Assembly: GCF_041381155.1 (NCBI RefSeq)
Contig: NC_091134.1
Span: 7,058,255 to 7,122,254 of the forward strand
Direction: 5' to 3'
Length of the DNA stretch: 64,000 bases
DNA from: Argopecten irradians
Lineage: Eukaryota > Mollusca > Bivalvia > Pectinida > Pectinidae
The notes under the pieces were generated by a model that saw only the letters and a list, made by a program, of their open reading frames with translations, did not search any database and was not told the DNA's origin. The position numbers were made by a program, and so were the translations under genes. Shown here one piece after another: positions 58,701 through 64,000 of the stretch; position 1 is the stretch's first letter; each line of letters starts with the position of its first letter.

Positions 58701-59130
58701 TGTTCAGCTCTTCTGTTGTTCTGCTAGATCTATCCTTGATTATCTCCCCTGTTGTTCTGCTAGATTATCTCCCGTTTTTCTGTCTGATTTATCCTTGTTT
58801 ATCTCTTCTTTTGTTCTGCTAGATCTATCCTTGATTATCTCCCCCTGTTGTTCTGTCTGATTTATTTTTGTTTATCTCTTTTGTTTTTCTGTTAGATCTA
58901 TTCTAGGTTATCTTCCCTGTTGTTCTGTCTGATCTATCCTTGATTATCTCCCCTGTTGTATTGCTAGATCTATCCTTGTTTATCTCCTCTGTTGTTCTGC
59001 AAGATCTATCCTTGTTTATCTCTCCCGTTGTTCTGCAATATCTATCCTTGTTTTTCTCCCCCTTTTGTTCTGTCTGGTATATCCTTGATTATCTTCCCCT
59101 GTTGTTTTGTCTGATCTATCCTTGTTTATG
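49720..59130. repeat. 9.4-kb minisatellite of about 36-bp units with higher-order repeats
   Basis: Roughly 260 copies of a unit near TGTTGTTCTGCTAGATCTAT plus CCTTGATTATCTCCCC. Variant units recur in fixed order, showing higher-order structure: a 'GATTCCCCCCACCCCCCG' variant near 51712, 52788, 53638, 54676, 55535 and 57005; a 'TTTCCTTCAAGAATCG' variant near 51500, 53428 and 55323; and 'GAAAATATCCTTGATTATC' near 51376, 53306, 55198 and 56755. One large repeat period is therefore about 1.9 kb, with sub-blocks of about 0.85-1.1 kb. The 36-bp period keeps frames open on both strands (top SLIISPVVLLDL, bottom DRSSRTTGEIIK), which explains dozens of small open frames. No evidence of transcription or coding. 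Confidence 0.93.
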
Positions 59131-59319
59131 TATCATTCAACTGTAATTTTCTTACATGATTTTTCTCGTTTGTATTTATCTTTTATTATCTGCCCTATGT
59201 ATTCTTGATTTACTTTCATTCCTTGTTATATTTATCATTGTTGCTCCTGTCCAAGGGATATTACAAACACAAAAAAAAGTGAACAAAATCCGTTCTCCTG
59301 CATTTATTAGTTAAAACCC
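59131..59319. other. Junction between the minisatellite and a TA microsatellite
   Basis: Diverged T-rich words (TTTATCTTTTATTATCTGCC) look like decayed minisatellite units, then unique sequence. Confidence 0.5.
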
Positions 59320-59320
59320 A

Positions 59321-59361
<41 letters not shown>
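59320..59361. repeat. (TA)n microsatellite
   Basis: About twenty TA dinucleotides directly abutting the end of family A copy 2. Confidence 0.95.
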
Positions 59362-59362
<1 letters not shown>

Positions 59363-59366
<4 letters not shown>

Positions 59367-61231
59367 CAAGAGATCCCAGAGGGATCTTGGCGCCCACCAA
59401 AGAATGATCTATGTCTGATAACAGAAAGAGGGATCTTTTCCCTGCTTTTCAAACTTTTACTACATGCTATATATGAAACTTGAGAAAGATCCTTTCAGTA
59501 CTTTCTGAGATATGTAACAGTAATAAACTTCAATTATTAAAATCAAAGATGGCTACTTGTCGATCATCTTGCTGACCGATAAGTCCGAAAATGCACTAGA
59601 CCCCTTCAGGAACCTGCACATGAAATTTGAGAAAGATCCCTTCAGTACTTTCTGAGAAATAGCGGTAACAAACTTTAACTATCAAAATCCAAGATGGCCG
59701 TCGGTCGGCTATCTTGTTGACCAATCGCTCCCAAAATGCAATATGCACAACTAGGGTTCAAGGGGAACATGCATATGAAATTTGAGAGAGATCCCTTCAG
59801 TACTTTCTGAGAAATAGCGTTAACAATCTTTAACTATCAAAATCCAAGATGGCCGTCGGTCAGCTATCTTGTTGACCGATCGCTCCCAAAATGCAATATG
59901 CACAACTAGGGTTCAAGGGGAACATGCATATGAAATTTGAGAGAGATCCCTTCAGTACTTTCTGAGAAATAGCGTTAACAAACTTAAACTATCAAAATCC
60001 AAGATGGCCGTCGGTCAGCTATCTTGTTGACTGATCACTCCCAAAATGCAATATGCACAACTAGGGTTCAAGGGGAACATGCATATGAAATTTGAGAGAG
60101 ATCCCTTCAGTACTTTCTGAGAAATAGCGGTAACAAACTTTAACTATCAAAATCCAAGATGGCCGTCAGTCAGTCGGCCATCTTGTTGACTGATTGGTCC
60201 CAAAATGTAATATGCATAACTAGGGCCCTAGGGGAACCTACAATTGAAATTTGAGAAAGATCCCTTCAGTACTTTCTGAGAAATAGCGGTAACAAACTTT
60301 AACTGTCAAAATCCAAGATGGCCGTCAGTCAGTCGGCCATCTTGTTGACTGATTGGTCCCAAAATGCAATATGCACAACTAGGGCCCTAGGGGAACCTAC
60401 ATATGAAATTTGAGAAAGATCCCTTCAGTACTTTCTGGGAAATAGCGGTAACAAACTTTAACTATCAAAATCCAAGATGGCCGCCGGTCGGCCATCTTGT
60501 TGACCGATTGGTCCCAAAATGCAATATGCACAACTAGGGCCCTAGGGAAACCTACATATGAAATTTGAGAAAGATCCCTTCAGTACTTTCTGGGAAATAG
60601 TGGTAACAAACTTTAACTATCAAAATCCAAGATGGCCGTCAGTCGGCCATCTTGTTGACCGATTGGTCCCAAAATGCAATATGCACAACTAGGGCCCTAG
60701 GAGAACCTACATATGAAATTTGAGAAAGATCCCTTCAGTACTTTCTGAGAAATAGCGGTAACAAACTTTAACTATCAAAATCCAAGATGGCCGCCAGTTG
60801 GCAATCTTGTTGACTGATTGGTCCCAAAATGCAATATGCACAACTAGGGCCCTAGGGGAACCTACATATGAAATTTGAGAAAGATCCCTTCAGTACTATC
60901 TGGGAAATAGCAGTAACAAACTTTAACTATCAAAATCCAAAATGGCCGCCAGTCGGCCATCTTGTTGACCGATTGGTCCCAAAATGCAATATGCACAACT
61001 AGGGCCCTAGGGGAACCTACATGTGAAATTTGAGAAAGATCCCTTCAGTACTTTCTGAGAAATAGCGGTAACAAGAATTGTTAACGGACGGACGGAAGGA
61101 CGGACGGACGGACGGAAGGACGGACGGACCACGGACGAAAGGCGATTTGAATAGAAAAAAACAAAACTGCTGCCGCAGCTGGGAAAACGTTAGAGATCGA
61201 TGGCAGATTTGTTTTAGTTTTGTTTTTTCTA
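59363..61231 (-). mobile_element. Hairpin-ended tandem-repeat element, family A, copy 2, with a different hairpin
   Basis: Minus orientation. At 59364 it starts AACAAGAGATCCCAGAGGG (inverse of the CTTGTT end) with the subterminal GCCCACC (59391-59397). About eleven units of about 155 bp follow (59480-61075), mutually very similar from about 60170 on. Then come GTTAACGGACGGACGGAAGG tracts (61079-61130) and AAAGGCGATTTGAA, which is shared with copy 1. Where copy 1 has the TAGCCCACC hairpin, this copy has another inverted repeat: TAGAAAAAAACAAAAC (61152-61167) against GTTTTGTTTTTTCTA (61217-61231). So the terminal hairpin differs between copies of one family. Confidence 0.7.
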
Positions 61232-61261
61232 TTTAAATTTCATCACAAGGATATTCAACAT

Positions 61262-61577
61262 TTATTTATTATATATATATATATATAAAGAAATGTATTT
61301 CATTCAACTTATGAAACCTGTGCTTCATTCAGAACAAAGGAACTTCACATTAGTTTTTATTTTGTCCTCATGTTTTTGTTAGTTTCTTCCAGAACCATTC
61401 ACAATATCTTTATGTACCATGTTATGACGTAATCTTACTATGACGTCACTGTACTATGACGTCATGTTTTACAAATAAAAGAATTCAAACCCCTGAAGAC
61501 CGGCATGAGCCAAGAAAGCGCTAGGGAGGAAAAAACTGTTTTATAGTTGTGTTTTCTTTTTATGTATATATATATAT
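61262..61577 (+). repeat. Segment between two TA microsatellites, with hammerhead-like motif
   Basis: (TA)n at about 61268-61287 and 61564-61578 bracket a 280-bp unique segment. Near its right end lies a hammerhead-like core: CTGAAGA (61493-61499), GGC ATGA GCC (61502-61511), GAAA (61514-61517), AGCGCT then A (61517-61523), with CCC (61490-61492) able to pair with GGG (61524-61526). It resembles the motif at 1003-1036. Also present are TGACGTAA (61425) and two TGACGTCA (61441 and 61456), spaced 15-16 bp. Confidence 0.4.
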
Positions 61578-61885
61578 AATATCATGTAAACACCAGAGAC
61601 GAAGGAAGACACTTTAATGGCTCGAGATACTCTATCTGGGCCTAAAACACAAGATCTATGTCACCTGAAATGTGATGATACAGTTTTGGGTCAAAAGTGT
61701 TTCCACATTGATTACTTTCCCTACATATTTCATGTATTTTAACAAGTTGTTCAGAAAAAATTATCTTATCTTTTGGATTTTAATAAAAAAAATTGCATCT
61801 TTTCCCAGCTGTCTGTTGTATTTGCATAATTTTCCGATTTCCTATTTTTAAAATGTAATATTCTTTTTTGGACAACTTTGGACAA
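61578..61885. other. Unannotated sequence
   Basis: Nothing gene-like was recognised between the TA-bounded segment and the 29-bp minisatellite. Confidence 0.45.
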
Positions 61886-61889
61886 CGTC

Positions 61890-62328
61890 TCCTTCTTTGT
61901 ACTTACTAAGATGTTGTCTCCTTCTTTGTACTTACTAAGATGTTGTCTCCTTCTTTGTACTTACTAAGATGTTGTCTCCTTCTTTGTACTTACTAAGATG
62001 TTGTCTCCTTCTTTGTACTTACTAAGATGTTGTCTCCTTCTTTGTACTTACTAAGATGTTGTCTCCTTCTTTGTACTTACTAAGATGTTGTCTCCTTCTT
62101 TGTACTTACTAAGATGTTGTCTCCTTCTTTGTACACTTACTAAGATGTTGTCTCCTTCTTTGTACTTACTAAGATGTTGTCTCCTTCTTTGTACTTACTA
62201 AGATGTTGTCTCCTTCTTTGTACTTACTAAGATGTTGTCTCCTTCTTTGTACTTACTAAAATATTGTCTCCTTCTTTGTACTTACTAAAATATTGTCTCC
62301 TTCTTTGTACTTACTAAGATGTTGACAA
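61890..62328. repeat. Minisatellite with 29-bp unit
   Basis: About fifteen near-identical copies of ACTTACTAAGATGTTGTCTC plus CTTCTTTGT. One copy has an extra 'AC' near 62132, and the last two complete variants read ACTAAAATATTG. The high identity implies recent expansion. Confidence 0.95.
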
Positions 62329-63913
62329 GAAAATTTTGCTCACTTACTTTGCTCATAAATACACAATGGAAAATTTTCACTAAATTATGAGCTGAAAGAG
62401 AAGACAATAAGAGCTAGGTATGTATATTTGGTTTGAATTGGTCCATAAATACAATCAGGTAAATTCAGTGAAAAACACAGTATAATTATAGGTCATATAG
62501 GGCAAATTAACAATACAGAAAGACTTTTGATAAACACTGAACATTAACAATAAAATTTGTAAGTGTTTTTTGTGCAAATAATCAACAATAAGATTAAGAT
62601 TAATGATAAGTCAGGAAGGGCCCCGCTGAATGACTGACCTACCAGGGTATCAAAGTCTTCCACAAGTCAGAAAGGCACCCTGCTAAATGACTGACCCACA
62701 AGTCTTCCATGATATGATTTTCCCTGCTAAATCAGATATGCTAGTGACCTTGACCTCTTAGCCCAATGACATTGACCGGTGACCCACTTTCAGTCACCTG
62801 CTTGTTTTGTTGTGAGCAACCATGTTAAAAAGCACATCTAGATGTTATGGAAAATCATTATAATATAAATTCTATTGATTTAAAACTGATTTAATTTGTC
62901 AATGCAAAAGGTCACTAGAATATCAGATTTTCTATTAATAAGGATGTTGATTTCAATCAGATTAATTCCACATCATGTTACTATGTTGTTCGTTAATGAA
63001 TTCAAGAAAGACCTGGTGATAATATATTGTTTTCAGACGAGCCTTGACAAAGCTCGTTTAGGCCTGTATCAGTTAGGATTTATACCTGGAATAATGACTT
63101 TAACAAATGGATGAACCGGTGTTACAAATTCACAAAAACAGTCCAGTACCACTTAGCTACCATATAGGCACTGGTACATATGGAGAATACCAAAATCACT
63201 ATCTATGGCTATCATGGATTGGCAGACACATCTGCAGTAAATAACAAACTGGCATATCATTAGTCTCAATATACGTAACTAGCTACAAAATGTTGACTTA
63301 GAATTGACCCTAATATTGTAGCTGTTTGTAAACTTTAAGCTATACCAGAATATTTATCATGCTTTCATAGTTATTTTGGTGCAGTTGTTGAAACTCAAAG
63401 CATGTACATGTCTTCATTCTCAACTGGTCCCCATAGATGTTACAATAAAACAATTGTTGCCAAACAAAGTCGTAAAAATCATGACCCTTTCTCATTAGAA
63501 TTCCTGAAAAACATCACATATTTATATGGGGCTCTCCTCAACAACATTACCATGTTGGCAAACTTTGATTTGCGTAAGCCACATAAGCTATGTACAATTT
63601 ATTTGAATTTTTATCAAAATCGTTACTGCCCATACAACAGGATTTTTTCCCCAGATTGATTAAGAATTGTGGCAGATACATATATTGAGACTTTTAGCAA
63701 TTTACAAAATTAAGATCAATTATGTATAACACAGTACCTATTATTAGTAAATCTATATAGCAAGTGCTCCACTAGATAACATGTGTAACAGTATGAACAC
63801 TGAATACCTATACAAAATATATTTTCTTTTTCAATCAACAATACATGAGACCACTTAAAAAAATTATTGGTAAAAACATCAAAATAAACCATGCAGATCT
63901 ATACAGTATGAGT
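62329..63913. other. Unannotated sequence with one short direct repeat
   Basis: Two related stretches 'AAGTCAGGAAGGGCCCCGCT' (62609 on) and 'AAGTCAGAAAGGCACCCTGC' (62663 on), each followed by AATGACTGACC and later AAGTCTTCCA, form a diverged tandem duplication of about 55 bp. The open frames at 62896-63114 and 63402-63659 have no recognised domain and no splice support, so they are not called genes. Confidence 0.4.
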
Positions 63914-63915
63914 AT

Positions 63916-64000
63916 TATAACAAGGGCCCAATGGGCCCGTCTCGGTCACTTGCTACTTGGTAATCATGGTATACACTCAGGACATAAGAGAGAGTCAATA
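63916..64000 (-). mobile_element. End of a family C-related hairpin element, cut by the window edge
   Basis: TAACAAGGGCCCAATGGGCC followed by CGTCTCGGTCAC is the reverse-orientation counterpart of the family C end (GGCCCATGGGCCTCTTGTTA). Only about 85 bases are visible; the rest lies beyond the window. Confidence 0.5.

Noticed and set aside
49988-59146. Dozens of small hydrophobic proteins (LLDLSLIISPVV) along 50-59 kb
   Set aside because: All come from a 36-bp minisatellite whose period is divisible by three. Equivalent open frames occur on the other strand and in overlapping frames.
61890-62328. CRISPR-like regular array
   Set aside because: The units are head-to-tail with no unique spacers, in animal DNA; it is a simple minisatellite.

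Overview
The window reads as AT-rich, gene-poor animal DNA dense in repeats. A bivalve mollusc, or a close lophotrochozoan relative, is the best guess. The reasons are a TRIM-family gene of the lineage-expanded kind, tRNA-headed SINEs that I recall from molluscs, and several families of hairpin-ended elements with central tandem repeats and 'GTCCGTCC' tracts like those common in oyster and scallop genomes. The organism call is an inference; no species-specific marker was seen. I find no intact host protein-coding gene, only one decayed TRIM-like gene (45171-46920) and two unassigned candidate exons (37048-37163 and 43802-43948).

Left part (1-25.4 kb): a hammerhead-ribozyme-like hairpin (983-1065); a near-palindromic Tc1-like transposon (1859-3400); four hairpin-ended tandem-repeat elements, namely family A (4252-5718), B (about 6786-8270), C (10948-13926, with B-type repeats embedded) and D (14099-15058); a paired CRE-like site beside an inverted repeat (15475-15540); minisatellites with 43-, 27-, 30- and 35-bp units; a TTAA-flanked MITE holding a perfect 34-nt palindrome (21856-22365); and a foldback repeat (23040-23610).

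Middle (25.5-36.5 kb): an LTR retrotransposon of the Ty3/gypsy type (25484-36502) with near-identical LTRs, a tRNA-Leu primer site and recognisable gag, protease, RT, RNase H and integrase parts. A DIRS-like tyrosine-recombinase retroelement (about 29728-35074) sits inside its integrase region and shows the inverted ends and internal complementary region typical of DIRS. Both are treated as fossils.

Right part (36.5-64 kb): a short hAT-like MITE; a dimer of tRNA-like repeats (39323-39679); two SINE-like repeats sharing a tail in opposite orientation; a MITE (44628-44924) whose terminal repeat also borders the 30-bp minisatellite near 20 kb; the TRIM pseudogene; a 9.4-kb minisatellite of about 36-bp units with higher-order structure (49720-59130), lying between a fragment of family A and an inverted full copy of it; a second hammerhead-like motif; and a 29-bp minisatellite.

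The theme that ties much of the window together is the hairpin-ended elements. Families A, C and D share a layout: a terminal GC-rich hairpin, a short GTCCGTCC-like tract, 125-170-bp central tandem repeats, and at the far end a single inverted copy of a hairpin arm (followed in A and C by a terminal CTTGTTA). This matches non-autonomous Helitron/Helentron relatives (HINE, DINE-1, pearl). Evidence of module exchange is visible: B repeats inside C, and a replaced hairpin in the second A copy.
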